DNA of 64,000 nucleotides from Sphingopyxis sp. TUF1 (lineage in GTDB: Bacteria > Pseudomonadota > Alphaproteobacteria > Sphingomonadales > Sphingomonadaceae), in the NCBI RefSeq assembly GCF_036687315.1, contig NZ_CP144683.1, positions 1,798,001 to 1,862,000 of the forward strand, read 5' to 3'. Made by a program: the position numbers and the translations under genes. The notes under the pieces were generated by a model. It worked only from the letters and a program-made list of their open reading frames with translations. It was not told where the DNA came from and searched no databases. Positions 1-8,090 of the stretch are shown one piece after another (positions within the stretch are counted from its first letter, which is position 1; each line of letters starts with the position of its first letter).

Positions 1-130
1 GCCCGCACTCGACCTTGGTCTCCTGCAAACACAGGACATCGGGCGCTTCCTCGCGCAGAAATTTCTCGACGATGCCGATGCGGGCGCGAACGCTGTTGAT
101 ATTCCACGAAGCGATGCTGGTGCGAGTCAT
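1..130 (-). CDS. xth: Exodeoxyribonuclease III (5' end only)
   Basis: Only the first 43 codons lie in the window. The reverse strand reads MTRTSIASWNINSVRAR, then a segment ending VLCLQETK. These are the N-terminal SWNINSxRAR and LQETK motifs of the exonuclease III/AP-endonuclease family; the Asn and the Glu belong to its metal and catalytic centre. The enzyme repairs abasic sites and degrades 3' ends of duplex DNA in the cytoplasm. It lies downstream of ftsK and lolA on the same strand, with a candidate small RNA between. The rest is outside the window, so intactness cannot be judged. Confidence 0.88.
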   Translation of the reverse strand, partial: MTRTSIASWNINSVRARIGIVEKFLREEAPDVLCLQETKVECG

Positions 131-249
131 GCGGGTGGCTCTATCGGTGCGTGGAGCCGTTCGCAATGGCCGCCGCCGTGCAAGGGTCCGTCGGGATGGG
201 GCGGAAACGACCGCCAGCGGCCCTTTCCTCACGCGGCATATCCGCTGCG

Positions 250-424
250 AAAAAAAGCGCTGTCCTACATGACGCGCCTGTGCCAGCCTTCGTCCCGGCT
301 CTTTCGATATGTGGACAACAGTGGTCACTGCCCCGATTTTCGAGGCAGCCAAGAACCGGGCGCGGCTTGTCCGCCGGGGCCGCTAAACCGGGCGTCGCGC
401 AAGGCTGACTTTTCCTGACCTTTG
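250..424 (-). ncRNA. Candidate small RNA, copy A of a paralogous pair
   Basis: This segment matches 10894-11069 read in the opposite orientation. The 5' block, 22 nt at 424-403 (CAAAGGTCAGGAAAAGTCAG then CC), matches 20 of 22 positions in the other copy. The 3' block at about 318-260 carries TTGTCCACATA, GAAAGAGCCGGGA and GGCTGGCAC, and ends in ATGTAGGACAG. TGTCC-ACAT can pair with ATGT-A-GGACA, closing a hairpin around GCC/GGC. The stem is followed by GCGC and seven T on the minus strand (256-250), as in an intrinsic terminator. Block spacing is 143 nt here and 142 nt in the other copy, while the middle diverges. No ORF fits. I do not recognise it as 6S, SRP, tmRNA or RNase P RNA. Confidence 0.6.
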
Positions 425-529
425 CAATGAGCGCGCCGCTCATGCGCCAGCGGAAGACAGGCGCAGGACACATTAAACCCCCGTCCCAGGGGCGGTGGAA
501 CGGGGGTTCAAGGTCAGCGTTCGTCACGC

Positions 530-605
530 TCTTGAAAGAAGGTGCCGGCCAGCCCGGGAGGGGCAACAGGGGGAAACCCAAATCCGGGGGCCGTGTTGGC
601 GCCTT
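530..605 (-). terminator. Possible terminator downstream of lolA
   Basis: About 155 bp after the lolA stop, the minus strand carries AAGGCGCC (605-598) and GGCACCTT (546-539), an 8-bp stem with one mismatch and GC-rich inner arms, followed by CTTTC. A second perfect inverted repeat, AACCCCCGT (476-484) and ACGGGGGTT (500-508), lies just beyond with only TTT after it. Either could end the ftsK-lolA transcript. The rest of 131-760 holds candidate small RNA A and no convincing gene. Confidence 0.3.
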
Positions 606-760
606 CGAGAGATGAAATACCCCCTCTTCCCTGTCGCCAAGCTGAACGAAAAGCGACGCAGCGCCGCCATATTTGTCGTTCGTCGATGCCTGACGTCGGT
701 TGGTCGGCGATCCGGCGCATCGCGGCATTGGCAAACGGCGCCGGTCGTCCGGAAACCGGA

Positions 761-1405
761 TTAGCGGCCGCGACGCGTGGGCCGCGGATCGGTCCAGCGG
801 AACGCCGAATCGGCGACCGCGACGTTGAATTTCTGGTTCGACAAGTCGATCCGCGTGCGATTGTTCTGCGAATCGAGCGCGACCCAGCCGCGCAGCCGCA
901 ACCCGGCCGGCGATGCGGCATCGCGCACGAACACCATCGTGATCGTGCCATATTCGGGGCGCTTCGGGTCCTTGACCTCGACGCTCAGCACGTCGTTGTT
1001 CCCCGTCGGCAGCAGCCGCGCATATTTCGACAGGTCGCGGTCGGGATCGAGCAGCGCGCCCAGCGGCGAGTTTTTCACCGGCCAGCTTTGCACCTGCCGC
1101 ACTTCATAGTCGATCACCGTCAAACGGCTGCCGTCGCCGACGATCAGCATCGGTACGCCCTTTTGATACTGGAAACGGATCTTGCCGGGGCGCTTGAGGG
1201 TGAGCTTGCCCGACAGGCGCTGGCCGTTGCGGTCGGTCTGCACGAAATCGGCGGTCATCGTGCTCGTCGCTTTGAGATGTGACTGCACCGCCGACAGGCC
1301 GTTCGCTGATTGGGCAAGCGCGGGCACGCCGATGGCAAGTCCGGCCGCGGCCGGAACGGCGAGGGCAATCGCGGCGAAGCGGGTCAACTTGGTCTTAAAA
1401 ATCAT
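761..1405 (-). CDS. lolA: LolA-family outer-membrane lipoprotein carrier
   Basis: A 214-residue periplasmic protein. The N-terminus (MIFKTKLTRFAAIALAVPA, then an Ala/Gly-rich stretch to ALAQS) is a classical Sec signal peptide, so I start here rather than at an upstream codon 48 bp earlier. The mature part has the LolA fold signatures: LKATSTMTADFVQTDRNG near its start and GKLTLKRPGKIRFQYQKG, which forms the open beta-barrel half. LolA shuttles lipoproteins from LolCDE to the outer membrane. It lies 110 bp downstream of ftsK on the same strand, a common arrangement in alphaproteobacteria. The surface lipoproteins in this window (17495, 31900) would be plausible clients, which is inference. 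Confidence 0.88.
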   Translation of the reverse strand: MIFKTKLTRFAAIALAVPAAAGLAIGVPALAQSANGLSAVQSHLKATSTMTADFVQTDRNGQRLSGKLTLKRPGKIRFQYQKGVPMLIVGDGSRLTVIDYEVRQVQSWPVKNSPLGALLDPDRDLSKYARLLPTGNNDVLSVEVKDPKRPEYGTITMVFVRDAASPAGLRLRGWVALDSQNNRTRIDLSNQKFNVAVADSAFRWTDPRPTRRGR

Positions 1406-1515
1406 CTGGCTCTCAATTCTGGAACGGGTCGCCGGGTCTTGGCAGCCGGGCATTGAACCGGCCGTGAACCCTGCGGTCAGAGGCGGTTAAAGTCGCGGGA
1501 GGCGGAAAAGGTTGC

Positions 1516-3831
1516 TCAGCGCGGCTGGCCATATTGATCGGTGAGCACGTCGCGGCGCCCGACATGGTTGGGCGGGCTGACCAGCCCCTCCTCCTCCATG
1601 CGCTCGATCAGCCGCGCGGCGCTGTTATAGCCGATGCGGAGTTGCCGCTGGAGCCAGCTGGTCGATGCTTTCTGGCTTTCGACGACGATCTGGCACGCCT
1701 TGGCATACATGCGGTCCTCGGCGCTGTCGCCGCCCGCGGGCGCGCCCTCCATCGCAAAACCGCCATCCTCGGGATCTTCGGTGACGCTTTCGATATAGTC
1801 GGGCCGGCCTTGCCCCTTCCAGTGATCGGCAACCGCGCGCACCTCGTCATCGGAAACAAAGGGGCCGTGGATGCGCGTAATCTGCTTGCCGCCGGGCACA
1901 TAAAGCATGTCGCCCTTGCCGAGCAGCTGTTCGGCGCCCGCTTCGCCCAAAATGGTGCGGCTGTCGATTTTCGACGTCACGTTAAAGCTGATGCGCGTCG
2001 GCAGGTTCGCCTTGATCACGCCGGTGATGACATCCACCGACGGGCGCTGCGTCGCGAGGATCAGGTGGATGCCCGCCGCCCGCGCCTTTTGTGCGAGCCG
2101 CTGGATCAGGAATTCGACTTCCTTGCCCGCGGTCATCATCAAATCGGCAAGCTCATCAACCACCACCACGATCTGCGGCAGCGGCGCATAGTCGAGCGTC
2201 TCTTCCTCATAGACCGGCTGGCCAGTGTCGGGGTCATAACCCGTCTGGACGCGGCGGCCCAGGGATTTGCCTTTGGCGAGCGCGGCGCGAACCTTGTCGT
2301 TGTAGGAAGCGAGGTTGCGGACCGACAGCGACGACATCATCCGGTAGCGGTCCTCCATCTGCTCGACCGCCCATTTCAGCGCCCGGATCGCCTTCTTGGG
2401 TTCGGTCACGACGGGGGCAAGCAGATGCGGAATATCGTCATAGACGCTGAGTTCCAGCATCTTGGGATCGATCATGATCATCTTCACCTGGTCGGGACCT
2501 AGGCGATAGAGCAGCGACAGGATCATCGCGTTGAGCCCCACCGACTTGCCCGATCCGGTCGTGCCCGCAATCAGCAGATGCGGCATCGGCGCCAGGTCGG
2601 CGATCATCGGGTCGCCGCTGATATTCTTGCCGAGGATGATCGGCAGCGCGCCGGTGTGATCCTGGAACAGCGCGCTGCCGATGATTTCGTGCAGCACCAC
2701 CGATTCGCGGTGCGCATTCGGCAGTTCGATGCCGATAACGGTCCGGCCGGGAATGGGCGCGATGCGCGCCGACAGCGCCGACATATTGCGCGCGATGTCG
2801 TCCGCCAGGTTCGACACGCGGCTCGCCTTGGTGCCCGGCGCGGGCTCGAGCTCGTACATGGTGACGACAGGGCCGGGGCGTACCGCAGTGACCACCCCTT
2901 TGACCTGAAAATCCTCGAGTACCGATTCGAGCAGCCGGGCGTTGCGCTCGAGCGCCGCCTTGTCGATCTGTCCGGCGGGTCGTTCGGGCGCGGGCGTCAG
3001 CAGGTCGATCGACGGCAACTGGTAGTGCGTGAACAGTTCGGTCTGCGGCTTGGGTTTCGGCTTCGACGGCACGGTGCGCTGCACCGGCTCGGCGATCTCG
3101 GGCGGGGCGCGGTCGACGGGTTCGGCCAGGGCGCGCGGCCGCACGGCGCGGTCCATAAAGCCGGGCGCCTTTTCGGCCTCGTATGGCGCGGGGCGTCCGG
3201 GTTCAACCACACGGCTGCTTGTCGCCGCGGGCAGGCGGAAGCGCGAGGCCCAGCCCTTTTCCAGCCGCAGCGCCCGCCACGCGAGGAACAGGCCAAGCCC
3301 GACGAGCAGCAGGATCGTCGCAAAGCGGATCAGCGCCGCGGCAGGCTCGCCCGCGCTGGCAAAGAGCGGCGCAATCGCACCCCCGACCAGCAGCGCGATG
3401 ATTCCGCCCCAACCCGCCGGCATCGGCGCGCTGGTCGCGGGCGACCAAAGCTCGGCGCCCAGCCCGACGAGCAGGATGCCGATGAAGCTGTACGATAGCT
3501 GGCGCGGCCAGTGCGGCTGGGCTTCCCCCTTCCACATCCGCCACGCGATGATCGCGAGCAGCGGCAGCAGCAGGACAACGCCGACACCGCCGATCGACAG
3601 TCCGATGTCGGCGAACCATGCGCCGGCATTGCCCATCCAGTTCGCCGCGGTACCGTCGGCGGCGGTGTTCAGCGCCGCGTCGGTGCTGTCATAAGTCGCA
3701 AACGCAAGGGTCAGGAACAGCGTGAACAGGCCAAGCGCCGCCGCCGCCGCGATCACGATCGACCGGGCGATACTCTGGCGGAAAACCGTGCGCCAATCGG
3801 CCTTTCCAGGTGCGGCCTTGCGGCTAGCCAT
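1516..3831 (-). CDS. ftsK: DNA translocase FtsK
   Basis: A 771-residue septal DNA pump. The N-terminus has several hydrophobic segments (SIVIAAAAALGLFTLFLTLA, GVVLLLPLLAIIA and others) that anchor it at the division site. A short Pro-rich linker follows, then the RecA-like motor with Walker A GTTGSGKSVG and Walker B IVVVVDELADLMM. The C-terminal winged-helix gamma domain (SWLQRQLRIGYNSAARLIERM) reads KOPS sites and activates XerCD at dif. I chose the ATG at 3831 because GAAGAGAG sits just upstream; an ATG at 3894 would add 21 unlikely residues. The linker is short compared with E. coli FtsK, as usual in alphaproteobacteria. It probably leads a transcript with lolA. Confidence 0.95.
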   Translation of the reverse strand: MASRKAAPGKADWRTVFRQSIARSIVIAAAAALGLFTLFLTLAFATYDSTDAALNTAADGTAANWMGNAGAWFADIGLSIGGVGVVLLLPLLAIIAWRMWKGEAQPHWPRQLSYSFIGILLVGLGAELWSPATSAPMPAGWGGIIALLVGGAIAPLFASAGEPAAALIRFATILLLVGLGLFLAWRALRLEKGWASRFRLPAATSSRVVEPGRPAPYEAEKAPGFMDRAVRPRALAEPVDRAPPEIAEPVQRTVPSKPKPKPQTELFTHYQLPSIDLLTPAPERPAGQIDKAALERNARLLESVLEDFQVKGVVTAVRPGPVVTMYELEPAPGTKASRVSNLADDIARNMSALSARIAPIPGRTVIGIELPNAHRESVVLHEIIGSALFQDHTGALPIILGKNISGDPMIADLAPMPHLLIAGTTGSGKSVGLNAMILSLLYRLGPDQVKMIMIDPKMLELSVYDDIPHLLAPVVTEPKKAIRALKWAVEQMEDRYRMMSSLSVRNLASYNDKVRAALAKGKSLGRRVQTGYDPDTGQPVYEEETLDYAPLPQIVVVVDELADLMMTAGKEVEFLIQRLAQKARAAGIHLILATQRPSVDVITGVIKANLPTRISFNVTSKIDSRTILGEAGAEQLLGKGDMLYVPGGKQITRIHGPFVSDDEVRAVADHWKGQGRPDYIESVTEDPEDGGFAMEGAPAGGDSAEDRMYAKACQIVVESQKASTSWLQRQLRIGYNSAARLIERMEEEGLVSPPNHVGRRDVLTDQYGQPR

Positions 3832-3927
3832 GCTCTCTTCATGTCCCTGATGATGTCCCATAGCGATATGCGCATGGGGCGGAGTCGCCGTCAAGCGCGG
3901 GCCGAACGGCGCGGTGGGTTATGGAAG

Positions 3928-4087
3928 TTCACGCGGCGGCGCGGAGACGCGGAGAGGATTTCCACTTCCGTTCGTGCTGAGCTTGTCGAAGGGCCGTTCT
4001 TTCTTCTCGTGGCGTCAAAAAGGAGAACAGTGCTTCGACAAGCTCAGCACGAGCGATATTGAGAAAATCTCCGCGTCTCCGCGTGAA
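3928..4087. repeat. Nested palindromic intergenic repeat
   Basis: Two inverted repeats are nested. The outer arms are TTCACGCGG...GCGGAGACGCGGAGAGGATTT (3928-3961) and AAAATCTCCGCGTCTCCGCG followed by TGAA (4064-4087). The inner arms are CGTGCTGAGCTTGTCGAAG (3973-3991) and its exact complement CTTCGACAAGCTCAGCACG (4033-4051). The inner motif is, from memory, a very frequent sphingomonad intergenic palindrome. It lies between divergently transcribed ftsK and the UbiH-type gene. It may be a REP-like or MITE-like element; no transposase or target duplication is visible. Confidence 0.75.
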
Positions 4088-4143
4088 CCCGATATGAGCG
4101 GAGGCCGCTTTCCACTCGGCCGGTTGTCGGCTAGTGCAAAGTC

Positions 4144-5385
4144 ATGACCGAAATCCAACGCAGCGACGTGATCATCTCCGGCGGCGGGCTCGTCGGACAG
4201 ACGCTCGCCCTCGCGCTCGCGCATCACGGCCTGTCGGTGCAAGTCGTCGATCCCGCAGATCCGGTTGCCGCAATCGCGCCCGGCTTCGATGGCCGCGCTT
4301 CCGCAATCGCCAGCGCGACGTGGCAGATGTTCGAGGTGCTGGGCATCGCCGACCGCCTCGCCGGTCATGGTTGCGCGATCCGCGCGATCAAGGTCGGCGA
4401 CGGCGCCCCCGACAGCGGCCGCGGCGGCGATCTCGATTTCGTGACCCAAGAGGGCGATCCGCCGCTCGGCACGATGGTCGAAAATCGCCAGCTGCGGATC
4501 GCGCTTGCCGCCGCGATCGCCGACGCACCGCTGGTGCGGCTGAAAATGCCCGCCACCGTCGTTACGCGCGAGGTTGACGCGCATGGCGTAACCCTCGCCC
4601 TCGCCGACGAAACAAAGCTCGCCGCGCCGCTGCTCATCGTTGCCGAAGGCCGCCGTTCGCCGACGCGCGACGCCGCGGGCTTCCACATCGCGAACTGGTC
4701 CTACCATCATCACGCGATGATCGGGGCCGTTACGCACGACCGGCCACACGGCCACGTCGCCTTTGAAATCTTCTATCCCTCCGGCCCCTTCGCGCTGCTC
4801 CCGCTCGTCGACGATGCCGATGGGCGGCATCGCTCGGCCTTTGTCTGGACGGTGTCCGAAAAGGACGGACCGGGTTTTGCCAAGCTCGGCGACCGTGGTT
4901 TCACCGCCGAACTCGAAAAGCGCGCGGGCGGCGTGCTCGGCGCGATGCAGCTCGTCGCGCCGCGTATGACCTATCCGCTCGGCTTTCACCACAGCGCCTC
5001 GATCGTCGCCGACCGCATCGTGCTGGTCGGCGATGCCGCGCATGGCATCCACCCGATCGCGGGGCAGGGGCTGAACCTTGGCCTGCGCGACGTCGCGGCG
5101 CTGACCGAAGTGCTCGTCGAAGGCGCACGGCTCGGCCTCGACCTCGGTGATGCCGCTTTGCTTGCGCGATACCAGCGCTGGCGCGGACTCGACAATCTGA
5201 TGGTCAGCCTTGCGACCGACGGGCTCACGCGCCTGTTCGGCATTCCCGGCCGCGCCGCCGCCGCGGTACGTCGCACGGGGCTCGGCGCTGTGCAGCACAT
5301 GCCGATGCTCAAACGCTTCTTCATGGACGAAGCGCGCGGGGAAGCGGGCGACCTGCCGCGATTGCTGGCGGGGGCGGAGGTTTAG
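4144..5385 (+). CDS. UbiH/UbiF-family FAD-dependent hydroxylase
   Basis: A 413-residue flavoprotein monooxygenase of ubiquinone biosynthesis. The N-terminal dinucleotide-binding motif GGGLVGQTLALAL and the second FAD motif VGDAAHGIHPIAGQGLNLGL are diagnostic of the UbiH/UbiF/COQ6 family, which uses O2 and NAD(P)H to hydroxylate the quinone ring at the inner-membrane face. Length is normal for the family. Alphaproteobacteria use several paralogues (UbiH, UbiF, UbiL, UbiM) with different ring positions; the sequence alone does not tell which this is, so no symbol is given. It is convergent with the LON-domain gene, 21 bp away. Confidence 0.88.
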   Translation: MTEIQRSDVIISGGGLVGQTLALALAHHGLSVQVVDPADPVAAIAPGFDGRASAIASATWQMFEVLGIADRLAGHGCAIRAIKVGDGAPDSGRGGDLDFVTQEGDPPLGTMVENRQLRIALAAAIADAPLVRLKMPATVVTREVDAHGVTLALADETKLAAPLLIVAEGRRSPTRDAAGFHIANWSYHHHAMIGAVTHDRPHGHVAFEIFYPSGPFALLPLVDDADGRHRSAFVWTVSEKDGPGFAKLGDRGFTAELEKRAGGVLGAMQLVAPRMTYPLGFHHSASIVADRIVLVGDAAHGIHPIAGQGLNLGLRDVAALTEVLVEGARLGLDLGDAALLARYQRWRGLDNLMVSLATDGLTRLFGIPGRAAAAVRRTGLGAVQHMPMLKRFFMDEARGEAGDLPRLLAGAEV

Positions 5386-5406
5386 GCGCGCACCTTCAGA
5401 GGCGGA

Positions 5407-6057
5407 TTATTGCAACGTGGCGCGCCCGTCGTCGCTGTCGAAACGGCCGAAAAACTGCATCAGCTGGATCACCAGTTCGGCGCGCGCGTCGATCGGCGTC
5501 GCTTCGAGCAGCGCCTGCTTGGCCGCGGCGTCGAACGGCGCAACCTGCGCGATCCCGTTGACCAAAGTTTCATCGTCGAGCTGGCCGACCGAATCCCAGT
5601 CGACGACATAGCCTTGCCGTGCGGCGAAGCGCTTGGCCTCACGCTCGAGGCTCGCGCGCTCGATGCTCGACAGCACCGCGTGATCCTCGGCTTCCAGCTC
5701 GATTTCGGCCTCGACCTGCCGGAACGGCGTCGTGACGTCGAGCTCGCGGCGGACGCGAAAGCGCGCGACGCCTTCCAGAACCAGGTTGAAACGCCCTTCG
5801 TCGAGCGCCTCGACATCGACGATGCGCCCGACACAGCCCACATCATACAGCGCCGGCGGCTCACGATCCTCTTCACCGGGCAGCTGGCGCGGCTGAATCA
5901 TCCCGATCTGGCGATCGCGCGCCAACACCTCCTGCACCATCGCCGAATAGCGCGGCTCGAAAATATGCAGCGGCAGGTGGAGCCCGGGAAACAGCACCGC
6001 GCCGGTGAGCGGAAAGACCGCGATCCGCTGAATAGTCAAAGGCGCGGCTGCGCTCAT
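5407..6057 (-). CDS. LON substrate-binding-domain protein
   Basis: A 216-residue protein with the N-terminal domain of Lon protease only (IAVFPLTGAVLFPGLHLPLH, FEPRYSAMV, then VEALDEGRFNLVLEGVARF). It has no ATPase or protease domain. Stand-alone LON domains are widespread in proteobacteria and are thought to act in protein quality control, but their partners are unknown. The start at 6057 shares one base with the upstream stop (TAATG), so translation is probably coupled to the CnoX-like gene. This supports a joint role in protein homeostasis. An in-frame start at 6171 would overlap the neighbour by over 100 bp and is less likely. Confidence 0.85.
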   Translation of the reverse strand: MSAAAPLTIQRIAVFPLTGAVLFPGLHLPLHIFEPRYSAMVQEVLARDRQIGMIQPRQLPGEEDREPPALYDVGCVGRIVDVEALDEGRFNLVLEGVARFRVRRELDVTTPFRQVEAEIELEAEDHAVLSSIERASLEREAKRFAARQGYVVDWDSVGQLDDETLVNGIAQVAPFDAAAKQALLEATPIDARAELVIQLMQFFGRFDSDDGRATLQ

Positions 6058-6968
6058 TATCCAAACAGGATCAGCGACAGGCGGCGGCGCTGCGCCGAAA
6101 CCCAGGCATCTTCCAACCCCACCGCTTCGAACAGCGCGAGCAATTTGGCGCGCGCGGCGCCGTCCTGCCAATCGCGGTCGGCGGCGATGATATGGAGCAG
6201 ATTGTCGGCGGCGGCATCGCGTTGCCCCGCGCCGATCTGCGCCGCGGCGAGGTCGAATCGCGCCTGATGGTCGTCGGGATTCGTGGCGACCGCGGCCTCG
6301 AACGCAGCAAGTTCGCTGGCGTCGGGCGCATCGGCGGCCAATGCCAGCGCACTCTTCGCTTGCGTTATCGCCGGATCGGCCGTCATCTCGGCGGGAAGTG
6401 CGTTGAGCACCGACTGCGCTCCCGCGACATCGCCCGCTAGCAGCATCGCACGGATCAGGCCACCGTGCGCCGCGGCATTGTCGGGCGCGATCTCGACGAT
6501 CTGGCCAAAGATGCTTGCGGCGCGCGCGCCATCGCCTTCGGCGAGCACATTCTCTCCCATCTCAAGCAGCGGCGCGATCTCGATCGCACGGGCGGTCGCC
6601 TCGCTCTCTATCGGCAGCTGCGCAAGCAACTGGTCCAGCATCGACTTGAGCTGACTTTCGGTCCGCGCATTGGTCAGGTTCGCGACGGGCTGCCCCTGAA
6701 AGATCGCATAGACGGTGGGGATCGACTGGACCTGAAACTGGCTGGCGATGAACCCGTTCGCATCGACATCGACCTTCGCCAGCACGACGCCCTTGTCGGC
6801 ATAATCGGCAGCAACCTTTTCCAGCACGGGGCCGAGCTGCTTGCACGGTCCGCACCATTCGGCCCAGAAATCGAGGATGACGAGGCTGGTCATCGACGGT
6901 TCGACGACGTCGCGACGGAAGGCTTCGACGGCTTCCTTTTCCTGGGGGTTCAGACCGAGAGTGGCCAC
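6057..6968 (-). CDS. cnoX: Thioredoxin-TPR co-chaperone, CnoX/YbbN-like
   Basis: A 303-residue protein with an N-terminal thioredoxin domain (residues about 1-110) and TPR-like helices after it. The active site is WCGPC (FWAEWCGPCKQLGPVLEKV), with the cis-Pro region SIPTVYAIF. E. coli CnoX has lost the canonical CXXC, but alphaproteobacterial homologues such as that of Caulobacter keep WCGPC and are redox-active. The family holds unfolded proteins under oxidative stress and hands them to GroEL or DnaK. The adjoining LON-domain gene starts within its stop codon. The symbol is by family and architecture. Confidence 0.82.
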   Translation of the reverse strand: MATLGLNPQEKEAVEAFRRDVVEPSMTSLVILDFWAEWCGPCKQLGPVLEKVAADYADKGVVLAKVDVDANGFIASQFQVQSIPTVYAIFQGQPVANLTNARTESQLKSMLDQLLAQLPIESEATARAIEIAPLLEMGENVLAEGDGARAASIFGQIVEIAPDNAAAHGGLIRAMLLAGDVAGAQSVLNALPAEMTADPAITQAKSALALAADAPDASELAAFEAAVATNPDDHQARFDLAAAQIGAGQRDAAADNLLHIIAADRDWQDGAARAKLLALFEAVGLEDAWVSAQRRRLSLILFG

Positions 6969-7128
6969 GGCGGCGGTGCTCCTTGTTGCGCGTTTGACCG
7001 CTTATGTGGGAATTCCCTACAATATGCCAACCCTTCCCCAAAAAACGCAAACAGGGCTTGCCGAGTCAAAAAGCCGGTGCTAATCGCCCGCCTCACCCGC
7101 TGGCACCACCCGGTCGCCAGCCGCCAGA

Positions 7129-7203
7129 GCGGGCGTAGCTCAGGGGTAGAGCACAACCTTGCCAAGGTTGGGGTCGAGGGTTCGAATCCCTTCGCCCGCT
7201 CCA
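7129..7203 (+). tRNA. tRNA-Gly (anticodon GCC)
   Basis: The acceptor arms GCGGGCG and CGCCCGC pair perfectly. The D-arm is GCTCAGGGGTAGAGC, the anticodon loop is CTTGCCAAG with GCC, and the T-arm is GAGGGTTCGAATCCCTT. A discriminator T precedes an encoded CCA at the 3' end. It stands alone between the CnoX-like gene and the convergent transglutaminase gene. Confidence 0.97.
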
Positions 7204-7244
7204 GTTTTCTTCCGCAGCACCAACCGCGCCGCCTTACCGCGGGA

Positions 7245-8030
7245 TCATGTGTCCCCGGCGGGCACTACCTCCACCGACTGGCTGACAAGTTCAATCGCGC
7301 TATAGGCTGTCAGAAAAGCGATGTCCGCGGCGTCGCGGCCGACGCAGATACGTACGCTTTCGGACGGCCTGCTCATTCCCGTCGCGTCGACCATGTGCCA
7401 TTCGTCTGCCAGATAGACTTCGGCGACGGCGTGGAAATCCTGTGGGTCGACCCCGAGAGCATAGACGCTCGCCATGCGAGCGGGGATCTGCGCCGAACGG
7501 GCGAGCGCGATCATGACATGGGCATAGTCGCGGCACACGCCGCGACGCTCGACGAAGCTGTCCAGTGCGCCCGTTTCGGCATCGCTCGACCCCGCGACAT
7601 AGGTGAAGCGGCTTTCGATCCAGTCGCGCATCCGCTGGACCTTGGCCCCGCCGTCCAGTTCGCCGAAGCGGCGCTCGACAAAGGCGTGAAACTTGTTGGA
7701 CGGGCAATAGCGCGATTCGTTGAGATAGGGCACCGCGTCGGCCGGAAGCCGGTGCAGCGGAACCGCGGCCAGCGCGGCAAGCTCGGCGTCGGGGCGGTCG
7801 ACGGCAACGCGCGCATGATAGGCGACATCGAGCACCCCCTCCGTGCGCAGCCAGACCGGCTCGCAAACGCCAGTGGCCGCAGCGACGCGCGCCAGCTGCG
7901 CCGGTTCGCCCAGATCGAGCGCGGCCTCGATCACACGTTGACCGCTGCCGTCCGCCGCCTCGATCTGGAGCATCAGGTCGACGGGTTCGGGCAGCCGGTA
8001 ATTTAAGGAGGCGGAAATTTTCAGTTTCAT
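7245..8030 (-). CDS. Transglutaminase-like cysteine peptidase family protein
   Basis: A 261-residue protein with the papain-like triad of the transglutaminase-like superfamily: Cys in RRGVCRDYAH, His in DFHAVAEVYL and Asp in MVDATG. Before this comes a beta-rich N-terminal region (MKLKISASLNYRLPEPVDL), as in the bacterial group with an N-terminal transglutaminase-associated domain. No signal peptide is seen, so it should be cytoplasmic. Substrates of bacterial members are mostly unknown; peptidase or amide-transfer chemistry is inferred from the fold. It is divergent from the MFS gene and ends 40 bp beyond tRNA-Gly. Confidence 0.82.
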   Translation of the reverse strand: MKLKISASLNYRLPEPVDLMLQIEAADGSGQRVIEAALDLGEPAQLARVAAATGVCEPVWLRTEGVLDVAYHARVAVDRPDAELAALAAVPLHRLPADAVPYLNESRYCPSNKFHAFVERRFGELDGGAKVQRMRDWIESRFTYVAGSSDAETGALDSFVERRGVCRDYAHVMIALARSAQIPARMASVYALGVDPQDFHAVAEVYLADEWHMVDATGMSRPSESVRICVGRDAADIAFLTAYSAIELVSQSVEVVPAGDT

Positions 8031-8090
8031 CTATCGGCAACGCATGAGCACAGGATCGGTCGCGCTAATGACAGCCAGGGAAGAAAACAA

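Noticed and set aside
297-318. TTGTCCACATA in both small-RNA copies as a DnaA box or origin
   Set aside because: It differs from TTATCCACA, occurs once per copy, and is better explained as half of the conserved 3' stem. No box cluster or AT-rich unwinding region is present.
403-424. GTCAGGAAAAGTCAGCC as the SRP RNA domain IV motif
   Set aside because: The essential GGAA tetraloop context and AGCAGCC asymmetric loop are absent, and two copies per 11 kb would be abnormal for SRP RNA.
3895-4140. CRISPR-like repeat array
   Set aside because: The repeats are inverted and nested, not direct and evenly spaced. No cas gene was seen in the window.
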